Assembly (NCBI GenBank): GCA_017354895.1
Contig: CP071493.1
Location: 6,076,001 to 6,140,000, forward strand
DNA: 64,000 nucleotides
Direction of reading: 5' to 3'
Source of the DNA: Podospora comata
Lineage: Eukaryota > Ascomycota > Sordariomycetes > Sordariales > Podosporaceae
In this document: positions 1 through 12,087 of the stretch, one piece after another
How the letters are laid out: every line of letters begins with the position of its first letter
Position numbering within the stretch: position 1 is the first letter of the stretch
Notes under the pieces: model-generated
What the model saw: only the letters and a program-made list of their open reading frames with translations
Told to the model about the DNA's origin: nothing
The model's database searches: none
Made by a program: the position numbers and the translations under genes

Positions 1-3000
1 CTTGGCGCCTTGTGGGGGTTAGGTAGGGTAGGAGGTATGGTTTGGGTACAGAGGGTTTTAGACAACACAACAATACTCTTCTTCTTTAGTTGTTTTTTCT
101 CTCATTAGAGCCGCTTGTCTTTCTGTTCGGGGTGTGTGTACTTTTGCTGATGGATGGTGGGACAAGTTGAGGGTTCATTTTTATTACGTTGCAGTGGCTT
201 TTACGGTTGGAGAGGGCAGGGCTGAGAGTTGGGAGTGGTACCGAGGGGGTTGTGATAGTGAATTGAACGATGAATGATGATTACCACGCTTATCCCACTG
301 TATCTTGTGAAGTCAATATCATCACCGAAGTGTTTCAAGATGAACGTGTGGAGGTATCTACTCGGGTACGTACGAACTGGGGGGGTGGTAAGGCATTTGA
401 TTTGCTCCCCCATCTCATCCCGTCCCGTCTCGTGGAATCCTTCTAGAAGAGAAAACTTCCCCGGTTCCTTACCTACGGTTCATTCCCAGCCACGTTGTAC
501 GCTCGGTCGGTTAATCATCCACGTTTCTCTTTTCCACCCGCTCCGGTTCAGTCCACTAGGCTTCATCCTACCCAAATTGCTTTGTTGCTTAGCGGCTGGG
601 GGGAATGGAATGCCCACGCTAGAAGACCGGCGACCCCTTCTAGAAGGAGGTTAAAAAGCCACTTGAATAAGGCCGAAGCCGCTCAGCGGCGGATGTTTCC
701 AGACGAAGGAGGATTGCGGTGTATAAGGCTCAGGTGAAGCCAAGGTATTGGTCGTCAGGTTGGGGTGATTGTCGGAATGTCTCACTCCGCCTCTTGTTTT
801 CTGTTGTGAACGCAGGCGTTGACTGTTGTGCACCGTCGTCTGCCTTGCTTGTACGCTTTGGTGGGCTGGTAAAGGAACAGAAGGACTCGGTTAATTTAGA
901 TTACACGCATCACAGGGGCATGACAGGATTCCGGGTAGGCACTGGACTATTGTTTCTTTTGGTAACCTAGTTAGGTACGTACCGTGAAGACGAAAGAGAC
1001 GGGTTGAGATGAAAGTGCAGAAAACGCCCCGATGGACATTACATAATTTTGATGATGCTGAAGGGCTTTTTTTTTTTTTTTGTCTGGGATGTTTTCAGGT
1101 TTATTTTTTTTTTCCCTTGGCCAGATCCTTCGTCACATCCCTTCGAATGGCATGCGTACGGCAACGGCGCGATTGTAGATCCCCGAGCGCCCTTTCCATC
1201 ACGCTGAAGAAAGGTACGCAGATGCTTCGGTGGTATCCCGCGTCCTTGAGGGAAGTGATCGTCTTTTTTCTATGTGCCTACATATCTAATCACTGGCGAT
1301 GTAGGCTTTACATCCGCCCGTCATGTTCCACGTCTCCCACGCAGTCACATTGTTCTATCCTGATCTAGATCCCCCTCGCCCACGGGCATGTCATGGCATA
1401 CCACACACTGTTGACTGACGCATCAACTCTGGGAAAAGATCGACGCTGTCAGATAAGGCACGTAGATGTTTGTTGTTCGCCCCTGATGCAGATTGAGCTG
1501 CAATGGTTGACGGGAGGAGCTAGTGTCGATATCTCCTCAGGGCTTCTTCGGGAGAGAACCAAGATAGGTTGTCAAATCTGACAAGGGTGGAGGTGCTGGT
1601 GGTGCGTGTAGATTAGGCATGTTGAATCACGTTCCTTCTGACGACCGGCAGGACCTGCATGTGTTGTTTATCTATCTATCTAGGGAGTTGGTTTTACCAA
1701 ATTAGGGGACTCCGACTGGATCTGATAAATGTTGGTGGGCTGGCTTTTGATAGGAACGGCTACTGGAGGTTGGAAGATGAGTGAGATCCTACATACTACA
1801 TTCGGTAGACCTACGGCAGAGGAGGGAGATATCTTACGAGAGAAAGAGCTGGTAGTCCTTCTGTTTGGGTATTGAGAGGGTGGGTACAAGGGCGAAAAAG
1901 GAACATGTGGTGGTAGCTGGTGGTGGTAGCTGGTGTTGGTAGGAGCGGTCCCACTATCGATGGTACAACGCAAGGGTTGGTGATCAATGGTCAGATTGAC
2001 GAGATAGTTTGGGAGCTTTGCTTTGTAGATCAATGGTCCATTGGTGGAGGCCTTTGCGAGCCTGCGAGCCGATGCTACAACAGCCTCGTGGCTCGGGGAT
2101 CTGTGTATACTATAATCACCACAAATCTCATCGCTAGAGCGGTAGAGGGATGAAGCGAGTGAACGAGCTGTCCAATCAGTTTGGTGACGATTTCAACCAA
2201 GCCACCCGGCCGGCCGGCAAGCAACCTAGAAGGGCAGGGTTTTGAGAGCTCCCGTGTATCCTGCTCATATCCAGGGTCTTCAATGAAGTAATAGTTGAGC
2301 TTCCGTATCCGTGGAAGGCTTCAGAGCCTGGCTGGTGCTTACTGTCTTGCCATGAGTGCGAGAAGCAGAGACTCAGACAGTGTTACTGCTGCGTTCCAGG
2401 CAGACGCCCCAAGCATCCAACCTGCCACGCAAGGCCAGAGTACTTTTGTCCACCCGTGTCCGTTGTTGTATAGGTATCCTGTATGTTTGCCCTCGAGTTA
2501 AGCGGCGGGACGTGCATATGCGCCATGATCTACACTGTATGTCTGCGGCCGCTGCTTGTAGAAAGTGCTGTGCCTGGTAAAACCGAACTGGGATGTGCGT
2601 TGTGTATCCTGTGCAGCTCCATCTTCACGGATTTGGAACTTTTAGGCTAACCTGCGACTTCAAAGCGTGTCTTGCTTTCTAGGTAGTATCTATCGTTCAG
2701 GTAAGGGAGGGCATGTGTCACTTTGATACCCGCTGTCAGCAATGCAGAAGCCAAGAAGTTGGTATGCAGTCGCAATTAATTTTATGGGGGTGTCATCTAC
2801 GACCTGATAGGATAGGCGGTGTCCTTTTTGTCTCAGCTTAGTAGGTATGTTCGGTTCGTCTCTGTCGGGTGCTGTTCTCCCGTTGTCAGGGTTCAAGACA
2901 TTTTGTCTTCATACAGACCACCCAAGTCAACCTAGGGGTGTGCCTTTACCACCTGAGGGAGTGTATCGTAGGCACGTGTGGTGATACAATCACCACATCA

Positions 3001-5322
3001 CAGTATCAGTATTGGCCTTACTGTTCCTTCTTTTTACAGAATGTAGGGACAGCATTGTAGCATGTGGTACGTACACCGCCTCGTCTTTGATCGATCAATC
3101 CTTCTCCAGCGGTTGGCTTTGCGGCGCAGAAAGGGCACCGTCGATTTCTGCCGAGAGTAGTCCCGAAGTGGGAGGATGACTGGACCAGATTCAACTCTGC
3201 GGTTGGTGGTGCTGCGAAAAAATGGATGGGAATTTCATAGAAGGATCATAGGCAAATGTTCAGAATTCCCGTCCTCGTTTGCCGCGCCCCGTCTCCGCCA
3301 TGAAAAGTCCCGAGCCAAAGGGTTCAGATGTCTCAGCATGGCGTAGCCGATGCTCGTATGTGTCTGAAAAATGCATACATCCGCACACCAGCTACAGAAT
3401 AAGCATAATATATGGTTGATCTATTCTTGCAAGAATGCTTCTTCAGCCTCGGCTCACCCGACTGTTGAGATCCGGGAGGATGGCGAGGAAGTTGTCCGTC
3501 CCGTATCAGCAGCAATGACAGAAGTCGACTTGTAGAATCAAATGGACTACAGAGATCCGCGTATATGCATGCTTACCTTCTTGGTCTTGGCCCCATCTTC
3601 ATAGAATGTCCTTCTTCATTTGGAGCAATGTTTCGGCCACTCGTATAACCTTTCCCACTCACGTCAAGGCTCGGCGTCAAGGATGATATGGTTGATATCG
3701 CTGCTGTGGTTGAAAAACCTAGCCTCATAATCGGCTGCGGGGTTGAAAGTTGGGGAAGTTAGTAGATGAGGCGTCGTCATGTTTTTGGAGCAAAGCCACA
3801 ATCTGCAATTTCCAGCGGACTGGGCAACGATTGGGCGAGCCCGACGAGGGGCCACGCTGGGGGTCAACGTGGTTTGTTTCCAGGATGCGAAAACCGACGT
3901 GAGGTTCTTTTCTACCCCAAGAAGGAAAGATTGACAGTCAGACCAAAGCGTTTGTTCGAGAAGATTTCTCATCTTTGCAAACATCATAGAGATAGATGGC
4001 CCTTGGGGTTCAAGGCCGGACCAACAGCAAGTCTTGTCACCGCTGTCGTGGTACCCTAGAGCGCAAGTTTCTTAGTCGCCGGTTTTATTTCCACCCAGTG
4101 ATCGCTATTGGACGCAGTTCGCGGGACCACAGAGCTCGGACTCCTTTCGTCGTCGGTGTCTCAATCCGGTAGGCGCTCACCTCCACCATCTATTACGAAA
4201 CTGTGCTCCATACCAAGCTCGCCCAGGGTCGCTCACTAGGCTGAGATGTCACGATGTCCGCACCTGGAGGCCGAACGGAAAACGGAGTGGTTGATCAACC
4301 CGGAGCTCCGATGCCGAGAAGTCGACGGACTTGAAGAAACAACGGGGACGGCCCCACAACGGGCGCCGATTCGATCCTAGTTTCGATCCCAGCAAAAGAA
4401 AAGTGAAGCTAGCAAGCATGCTTAGCGGCCCCGTTTTAGCGGCGGGTTTTAGCGGCGGGTTTCAACGTCTTGTTCGAGAATGATTGTCTTGGCTCGATAC
4501 CAACCTTCATCCTACATCGCCAGCGGCGAGCCGGAAGGGGATCCCGTGTGCTGAAGTGAGTGCGCGCAAAAACGATTAGTTTCCTCAATCATGATATCTT
4601 CAAGATGACATGTTTTCGGCAAGGCTGCCGAATAGGTTTATGTCCCACACCAGTCGCTCCCACATAAGCCCGCTGCCTATCTCTGCCGAGTGCTGGTTGC
4701 GTTTCAGGGTGAGGTGTGTAACGTGCTTCAAAAGGCGTCGGCCTCGCTCATGATGCACAAGGCTCGACCGCCGATAAGCATGTTGGATCAGCGGGGGCTC
4801 AACAGCGCCAACAAGGAGGGTGACGGAAAACCAGCGAAGTTGTAAAAAGATCTTGGCATCATCAGGTGGGGGACCACAGCAGAAGTGCCCGACCCTTGAG
4901 CTCGGTCTGTTTGGGAGCCTGTGCTGCAGTGATGCGGCGGCATGAGAAGTTTGTGTAGACAGATGGAAGATATTGCCAAGATATCAGTTGATAGCTAGCA
5001 GAGCAACCCAAGCCAACATGACAAGCCGTGGTAATCCAGCTCACGGTCGACACTGATGTGACAATATTTGGGCCTCATATTGCCAACGACCGAAGAATGA
5101 TTTCAGCGAAGGACGAGATAATAGAGGCTTATACCTAGTCATGCTGCAGAGAACGGTGGTAAGCTGATGCCGCGAAAATAAACTCACTGTTGGCGCAATG
5201 ATCGCCCACGGGTCCAGATCTCGCTTACCGGGAGAATGAGTTGGTGGAAGATCCATATCCATAGGGCTCAAGACACACGTCAGTAAGCAATTACTGATGG
5301 GTGTGAGCTGCTCTTTTCAGCA
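1..5322. other. Gene-poor left arm, no supported gene
   Basis: I see no convincing gene here. All open frames are short (about 120 codons or fewer), overlap on both strands and show no recognisable domain. Base composition is near balanced, so heavy AT-rich decay is not evident. Small items are a poly-T run near 1068-1082, a TCTA run near 1670-1683 and a short tandem repeat at 4433-4462. The stretch may be regulatory DNA of a gene beyond the left edge, or old decayed sequence. Confidence 0.5.
4433..4462. repeat. Short tandem repeat, 13-bp unit
   Basis: Two adjacent copies of the unit GTTTTAGCGGCGG, followed by the start of a third. No gene is attached to it. It is too short to be more than a local slippage repeat. 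Confidence 0.7.
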
Positions 5323-5558
5323 ATGGCCAAGGTCCCGTTCGTCCGCATTTGGAATGAAGGCAATAAGAGAGCACTCCTTGTCATGTTGAACAACAGTCAG
5401 CCTCACGGAGTTTTGAGCGGCCCAACAACCGCCCCCGCTTCAACGTACCTATCGTCAAACCCCGTAGAACCCTTTGCCTTCGGTGCGCTTGATTCAATGC
5501 AGAAGAGGTCTTGGAAGAAACTCGGCAGTTGATACTGTCTATTCCAATAGGTGGGTAG

Positions 5559-5936
5559 ATAATACTCGGCGTAAAGCAACCCACTCCAACCTCCTCACGA
5601 CGAACACAAAGCCGCCCGTCAAGACCATCCACTAATCTAGCTTCAGTCAGCATCGCTGCCCTCGGGCGAATTCACCACCTTCCATCACGGCAGTCATTCC
5701 TCGATGACCTCGTGGCAAGTCATTTCCTCACTGTGCTGGCGGCGACGGAACATATACTCCGCGATTGTGACCCTGCCAACATCAATAGCTTTGCAGATCT
5801 TGTCCTCTCTTGTCCCGTCCTAAATCCATATCTCTCAGTGAACCTCCCGACTCAAACGCGTGGGTGCCTTCACTATCGTAGGATGTGCGAGGCAGATATG
5901 TTGGTGGTTGTTGGGCCATGGCACGTTGTTATCTAA
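5559..5936 (+). pseudogene. Possible coding relic or internal exon, unknown product
   Basis: An open frame of about 125 codons ends at a TAA (5934-5936) and has no ATG near its beginning. Its middle part reads like a folded globular protein, with segments such as FLDDLVASHFLTVLAATEH and NSFADLVLSCPVLNPYLSV: regular hydrophobic spacing and little low complexity. Just upstream, 5323-5532 holds a second coding-like frame beginning MAKVPFVRIWNEGNKRALL in another phase. I could not find a splice pair that joins the two cleanly. No family is recognised. It could be a decayed gene, an exon of a gene I failed to assemble, or chance. Confidence 0.2.
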
Positions 5937-8900
5937 TGCTGATGCAAGCAGATGTGGTTGTAAGTGGGCCGTCTGGTTTGCGTTGTTGTTGAGCCATGGC
6001 TGTCACTATTCGCCTCATCAGTATTCTCGGTGCATCCGCTTTCGTCCCTCACAAGGAGCCGAGCCTAAAGTGAAGTGTAAGAAGGGGAGCCCGCTCGAGA
6101 TTGCTGTGCCCTCTTGTGATTCGCGACCTGGGCGGTGAAGCTGCAACCGAAGGAAGGGCTGTCGAATGGTGCCGATGGCAGTATTGAGTGTTCTGACAAG
6201 ACGGAGCTCTCGATTTGTCCCGTCTACCCGCCTGCCGGATGGCTGGTCGCCGTCCGGGCGAGGATGTCGGGGGTGTCGTGACGTCGGGGGAGGGACGTGA
6301 CTTGCATTGCGTGCTCGGGCCTGCTAAAGGATCTGGTTGCTTCCAGAAATCCCATAGGAGCTGGGGGTGGGATGAAAAGGTACCTTCGCGACCCGGCCCG
6401 TCATCCAGCGAATCATCAACACAACCCTTCTTGAGCTCCCAGGAGCGGTGTCGGTGCCATCGAGGTTCTTAGCTTACATCCCACGCTCTTGATCTGCTAT
6501 CCGCTCCCGTCGAGATGTGGCTTCTCACCAGCGCAGGACAGCCGGAGCATCGCAATGTATGGGTACGGCCCGTTCGTTGGATCACAGTGTGTGCTCTTCT
6601 AAGCTGTAGAGGAGCCACGTCTGTCAGCCAATGCCCGTCAGTGCAAGTCGCAATCCCGAAGAAGATCGCACCACGAAAACTGTCTGGGAATGCGCTAGCC
6701 ACTTACCCAGTGTTCTCTGATTATCTCGCTATTGGTCATAGTTGACCTGCCGCCTCGGTGTAATTGTTCCCTATCAGTCGGGCAATGAGGGTAAGCTGCT
6801 TTATCGTAGCTCTTGTCCATGCAGAAACAAAGGTACCATCCTTACTGCCCATATTGCACGTTTGATGAAACGTAAACCCGCCGATCAATTCCTGAACAGG
6901 TCGTTCGAAGGAGTCTAGAAAGGTTCTTTTTCGAGTGCCGAATCTCGTGTCAAACACAAAAGGACCGGCAATATCGTCCTTCAGGCTTCTGCCAAGCCAT
7001 TTTGGTGAGCAGTGCGGGCACCGGGCTGGGTGGCTGGCCACGGTGGGTGGTGGTGTGTGGTGGCATGACGAAGGCCGGACTCCTTTCCGGACGGAGCATC
7101 CTCTTCTGGACATTGCTCCTGGATGGGCGCAGAGCTGACAGCTCGAGCGGTTCGGACAACTGCCGACGGGAGGGCTAGCTCGCCAACTAACAACAAGCTT
7201 AAGTCAACTCTCGTTCCAACGGTAGTGCTGCGTACCTGTCGATGGTATGGACGGGCATGGCTTCGAGGGATCTGTGAATATGGATATTTTGGACATGGCG
7301 CTTTTCCCAAAGCGAATCACGCGAATCAATTTTCGACGCAGTTGACACCCCCAGCCATGTGCTTAGGTGGCGCTTCCCTTATCAATGAACTACCAGTCCG
7401 GAGCCGGAGCGTTTTCGCAAGGTCACCAAACCCGTGCCTTGTTATCCCGTTCTATCTCCGCCATTACCATCTCCTACAAACCGTGAGAAAACACCAGCAG
7501 TGAAACATCTTTGACGGCGACGACGGGAAGCTTCTAAATTAAATGTCGCACGTAACCTTCTTTTCACACAGAACAGAACACACTCGCCGCCCATCATCAC
7601 TAATGTCACGGTAAGCTGCAGCAACAACAGTAACAACAACAACAACAACAACAACCAAATATTGAAGCCCGAGAGTCTGGGTTGGTGTATCTGTGATACC
7701 CACCATGATCTGACCTCCGGACGGTATTCCGTTGCTTCGCTGACCACCATCGCCACCAATCACCTCCCTTCCGATACCACCCTCTCCAGGACCCTGAACT
7801 CTTCAGACCGCCGAATCGATCTACACTTCCCCTACTCTGCAGCAACGCCCAGCCTTTTCTTTCTTGCATAGGTTAACTTGATTAGGGCTGCTGTGCCTGT
7901 TGAGCCTCGTCTTTAAACGGCCACCCACCAGTAGTCAACGCAGTAAAAAGCCACACAACCAAGGTTAAACATCCATCCCCGATCCTCTGCCCCGCCCGTA
8001 AACCGGCTGCTGTCGCCGACAACGGGCATTGGGGCGAACCGCAGAATCAGCACAGCATCCGTCCAAAGCCCATCATCCTCTTACCAACATTGCAGCACAC
8101 ACACCCCTATCCGAAGGGGTTCCGGCCAGCCGGCCTGGGGGAGGGGAGGCAGTGCTCTGCACCATGGCGGGTCCCTCCCCTCCATCCCATCCTACCTCTT
8201 CCCCCATCCATCTGATATCCGACTATCCCTGTTTCTGTCCCTACATGACAAATCTGACGGATGATAACAGACGACAGCCTTACAGAAATTGTCACAGAAG
8301 TTTCTTTCTGTGAGTGTGTGTGTGTGTGGCCTTGTATATGCAAGCCACCTCATCATCTCACCACTCTGTTTTTGTTGTGCTCCGGCTCCGATTGATGACT
8401 ACGGAGAATAAAATCCTAGTGGGGAGAGGGGAAAGTTTGTACGACTACCTTTTGGGAACCAACGAGAGGTTTGTGTTAGGGTAGTGGGTTCTCAGTACCT
8501 GGATTGGGAATACAAACCCGGTGTTTGGGAGGGGGGATGGTATGATGGCGACGGTGGTGGGACATAGGTGGAGGTGTTCATCCCATGCTGGGGAGTAAAG
8601 GTAGAGATTGTAGAGAATGGTGGGGATAGGATGATTGTGCTCCTGAGGGGAAACGTAACACGGTGCTGAGGTGTCGAGAGGATCTGAGTCGGCAGGGCTG
8701 GCAAGGGAAACCCGGAAAAAGCCTCAGAGTTGATTAAATGTAAAAACCGAACTTTGTAAGAATCAGCGCGATGTAACGGGAGGGGAGCTGTGGGAATTGA
8801 GATTGTTAGTTGGGATGTAGGAATGTATTGAAGTGAAGATGGGTTTGGTCTCCGGGGCCGGTTGTTGCGGTGATGCAAATGGGACTGCAGAGTTGCTGTT

Positions 8901-9089
8901 GATGTTGATGTCGTTTAGGCCCCTATTCGAGTCGATTCCAATGTGATTCAAGGTTGTTGAACGGAGCGGGCGGAAGAAGCTGTGCTTGTGTTTTCATGAA
9001 AATGCGTACGGCATGTTGTGCGTATACGTCTGCCCTGCAATTAGCATGTCCTGCCGCTCGGAAGAGTACCTATTTGGCTTAAATCGTGC
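5937..9089. other. No supported gene; simple repeats only
   Basis: Both strands carry only short overlapping frames. A trinucleotide AAC tract lies at about 7625-7656 and a TG tract near 8311-8328. The minus-strand frame ending at 6736 has a coding-like C-terminal half but no recognisable domain, so I do not call it a gene. Confidence 0.45.
7625..7656. repeat. (AAC)n microsatellite
   Basis: A nearly perfect run of AAC/ACA triplets, read as GTT on the other strand. It creates artificial poly-Leu, poly-Val and poly-Cys frames on the minus strand, which are not genes. Confidence 0.85.
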
Positions 9090-9495
9090 GATTGTAGTTG
9101 TATTCCTGGCAGGCTCGTACTTGTTGTGATAGTTCTTGGGGTTGTAGTTCCTGGCTCTGGGTTGTTCTCGGCGCCTTTTGTTGTACCTAGTCGTCGGCTG
9201 GTTCCGGGCAGGCTCTCATTGTTGTTGTCGTTCCTTGGTGGGCCCCTATTGTACCTGCTTGTAGTTATAGTCGTAGTTCCCGCACACGTTGGTCAAAACA
9301 GTATATGGGCAGATACCTCTCGGCGGCCTTGTTGTAGTTGTGGTTCTCGCATATTCTACTTGCAGCTGTGGTCCTTGGCCAGCTGTAGTTGCTCTTATGC
9401 GGGTCCTGGCAGTCTCAAACTGTAGTTGTTTTCGCCAGGTTCTAGTTGTAGTTGCTCTCGGCGGTCATAGTTGTAGTTGTAGTTGTAGCCTTACT
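9090..9495. repeat. Degenerate TTGTAGTT-rich repeat tract
   Basis: About 400 bases in which TTGTAGTT or GTAGTTGT recurs every 20-60 bases, separated by spacers rich in CTGGC, CTCGGC and GGCAGG. Copies become near-perfect at the right end (about 9465-9488). The plus-strand frames here give only Val/Leu/Cys-rich artefacts. It looks like an old minisatellite that has drifted. Confidence 0.6.
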
Positions 9496-10284
9496 GGTCA
9501 CAGTTGATGTTGCTCCGAGTACAGAGCGCCCGATGTTGTGAGATTCAATGTAGCCACAACCCTTTTTGGCAAAGTGAAGTCCAGAGCTACAGTGGTATAG
9601 TCTGGTCGGAACCCCTTTTCTGTACAAGATGCAGTTGTGATACCCTTTCCATCCCTTTCATCCCCTGTTCAGAGGTTGGCAGCAGCTGCCACATAGGTAT
9701 CGTATCGATTGAGCTAACAGGTTGGTATGATCCAAAGGTCAGGTCGGTAGCTTGAAAGTTTGGTCTGGAGATGTCGGTCGTCTTCTCGGGCTCTTGTTGG
9801 ATTTAGAAGTACATATCAGTGCCAGCTCGAAGATATTTTCCACAGCAAGGCATACCTCCAAATCTTGTCTGTCTTTATGTCGACCTAATGTGGTTGGAGG
9901 CCAGGAGAGAATACGACGAGCCAGGGATGTTGGTAATGGAAGATGAGCCAACGATGGTGGTGAGATAGGAGTGGTGACTTTTGCCGTCGAGTGCATTGTG
10001 GGTTTTGTTGATGGCCGAATGACTGTTGACGTCGCCCTGGAAGCAGGCAGGGCCTCTTTCGATGCATGTACTGAATGCTGGTTGCTCAGTCATGTGTCTC
10101 GGTGCCAGGAACCGAATAGGGCTGTCTGGGACCCTCTATCAATTCGACATCATCTCTGCGACTTTCCCGGAGATTGCTGAGATATTGGAAGCCCGAGCTC
10201 CCATCCAGTTCCGCGCCAGCAGGTGCGGAGCCGGAAAGAAGACGGGAGCGCTGACTGTTCGCAATGATGCGGAGCCGGCGCCGA

Positions 10285-10345
10285 GCTAGCTGGAGCTGAA
10301 CTGGCCGGAGCTGAACTGGCCGGAGCTCTGGCCGAACCTGGGCTG
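10285..10345. repeat. 15-bp minisatellite, GGAGCTGAACTGGCC unit
   Basis: Several imperfect copies of a 15-base unit, at least two adjacent and near-identical. On the minus strand the repeat reads as Ser-Ser-Ala-Pro-Ala inside a 111-codon frame with an ATG at 10485, which begins MSKKKMVMEEEPANCLS. That frame might be a small low-complexity protein, but it has no domain and no promoter I can point to, so only the repeat is annotated. Confidence 0.55.
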
Positions 10346-11343
10346 TTAACCGGAGCTGAGCTCTCCGGAGCCGTGGGTATTGACGTAACGAGAGATTCCA
10401 AGTCCAAGGAAATCTCACCAAACTCGCCTGGCAAGGACAAGCAGTTCGCCGGCTCCTCTTCCATGACCATCTTCTTCTTCGACATCTTCTTCACCACCAA
10501 CTAGCCTCCCACATATACCCCTTCTCCCTGGAAGGACGTGACGCCAACTACCTCTAATAAAACTGCATCATCAAGAACTCAGCGGCAGAAACTCCGATCT
10601 CTCCCCTTTGACAAAACCCGTCTATCTCTGGACACACAGGCTGCAGAACACCCCTTCCATGGCCTCACTGATACCACCGCCTGCATCTTAAATGACTCGA
10701 AATTAGCCTTGTAGGCAACACATGCCTATCAAGCATTGAATTAAAGGTAAGTCGATGTCGAACCCAAGCGCTCAGAATAGCAGCTGAATTTGCAGAAAAC
10801 CCAGTTCCGTTAGTTCCAATACGATCTTTCCTCGCAACATCCATGCCCATGCCACAACGATCAATTACCAATAACCCAAGAAGGAGGATATAAAACAGCA
10901 GAGATGGAAGGACACCCATTCCCTGGTTATGGACTGTAGAACGAAGTCTCCAAACACCAGAAACAATAGACAACCACAGTTCACTCCAAGTTAGTGTGGG
11001 ACGGTAGACCGTTCGTTATCCTATGACAATTGAGGACCCTTGATTCGCACAAGAAGGACTCAGGGGGCCATGCTTAATTGGACCTGTCCAATAAGACCAG
11101 GCTGTCCAGTACTGAGGTAAAGAGTTAGTTAAACTGTTGTCCTTTGGTGATGCGTGGTATGTGCTTGCCTGAAAATAAAACGAGCTCATTTGGCACTAAA
11201 CAAGCTCGTTTAACTTTAATATGAGTTTGCTCAAACATTGAACTAAGGTGTGAAAGATGCTACTTTGTCTCAGGTCTCCATGAAGCGGATCACATGTATA
11301 TTATCGCTGCCTTGAGCTTTTCCACCTCATAATGTGACTGATG

Positions 11344-12087
11344 CTAGTGCAACAGACATAAGTTGTGAGCCATATGTACTTGCATAACCTCCGCGAGGCT
11401 GAAGTTGTTCCATCAAAAGGGTACTGGTAAAGAATACAGCCCACATGACGTTATTGGATTGCGCATAGTGGTCCAAAGAAGACGAAAAGACATGGATCCT
11501 GCGCACGCTATCCCAACCACAGTCACCAGACAAACAGCAGACCAGATAAACAGTAGAGGCGAGACTACCCACCAGACAAAAGAAAGAGAACTGTGATGAT
11601 CTGCAGTCTCGAAGCCACCGGCTTGATAAAGCCGCAGTACGATGAATGTTGGAAGAATGATAACCGCAGAGGCAGCCCAGGGATTCCATGCGCCAATATA
11701 ATTCAACCTAGAGTGCCATCGAGGGGACCATGCCATAATGACTGACTGGTTCGAGGTGCCCACTCAGTTCAAAAGAAATGCTCGGGCCAGATATCAGGGG
11801 ATGCCTCAGCAGCAGTCTCGGGCCGCCGGCATAGAGACTCGCACCAGCAGTTTCGCGGAGCCAAAGGTGCCCCGGCGGTACCAGAGACCGAAAGTGAAGC
11901 TCAGAAGGAATGCAAAGAATTGCAAAGGTGCATGGTAGGCAGCATAAACGATAAGAAAGAGTACTCAACTCAGCCAAAAGATATGTCAGGAGACGAGGAC
12001 TTTCGTCCTCAACCAGGAGCAGTAATGCCGTCTGCGAGGTTGTACATATCAAGATTCTGGGCTACTTACCGGGAGACCCGCCACCAT
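11344..12087 (-). pseudogene. Membrane-protein-like relic frame broken only by TGA
   Basis: Starting at the ATG at 12087, one frame runs 248 codons to a TAG at 11344-11346. It is interrupted by about seven TGA codons and by no TAA or TAG. The conceptual product has three strongly hydrophobic stretches typical of transmembrane helices, for example VLFLIVYAAYHAPLQFFAF, AASAVIILPTFIVLRLY and PLLFIWSAVCLVTVVGIA. Polar loops between them carry paired aromatic residues (AWSPRW, AWNPW). The TGA codons sit where Trp would suit, and about a dozen TGG codons survive. I infer a decayed integral-membrane protein gene. A caution is that other minus-strand frames also stay open here (12052-11708 and 11689-11327), so part of the signal may be compositional. 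Family not recognised. Confidence 0.35.

Noticed and set aside
12032-12069. 38-nt GTAAGT...CGCAG intron in the membrane-protein relic
   Set aside because: Too short for a fungal intron and lacking a branch site; joining across it gives a Leu-rich frame of no recognised family.
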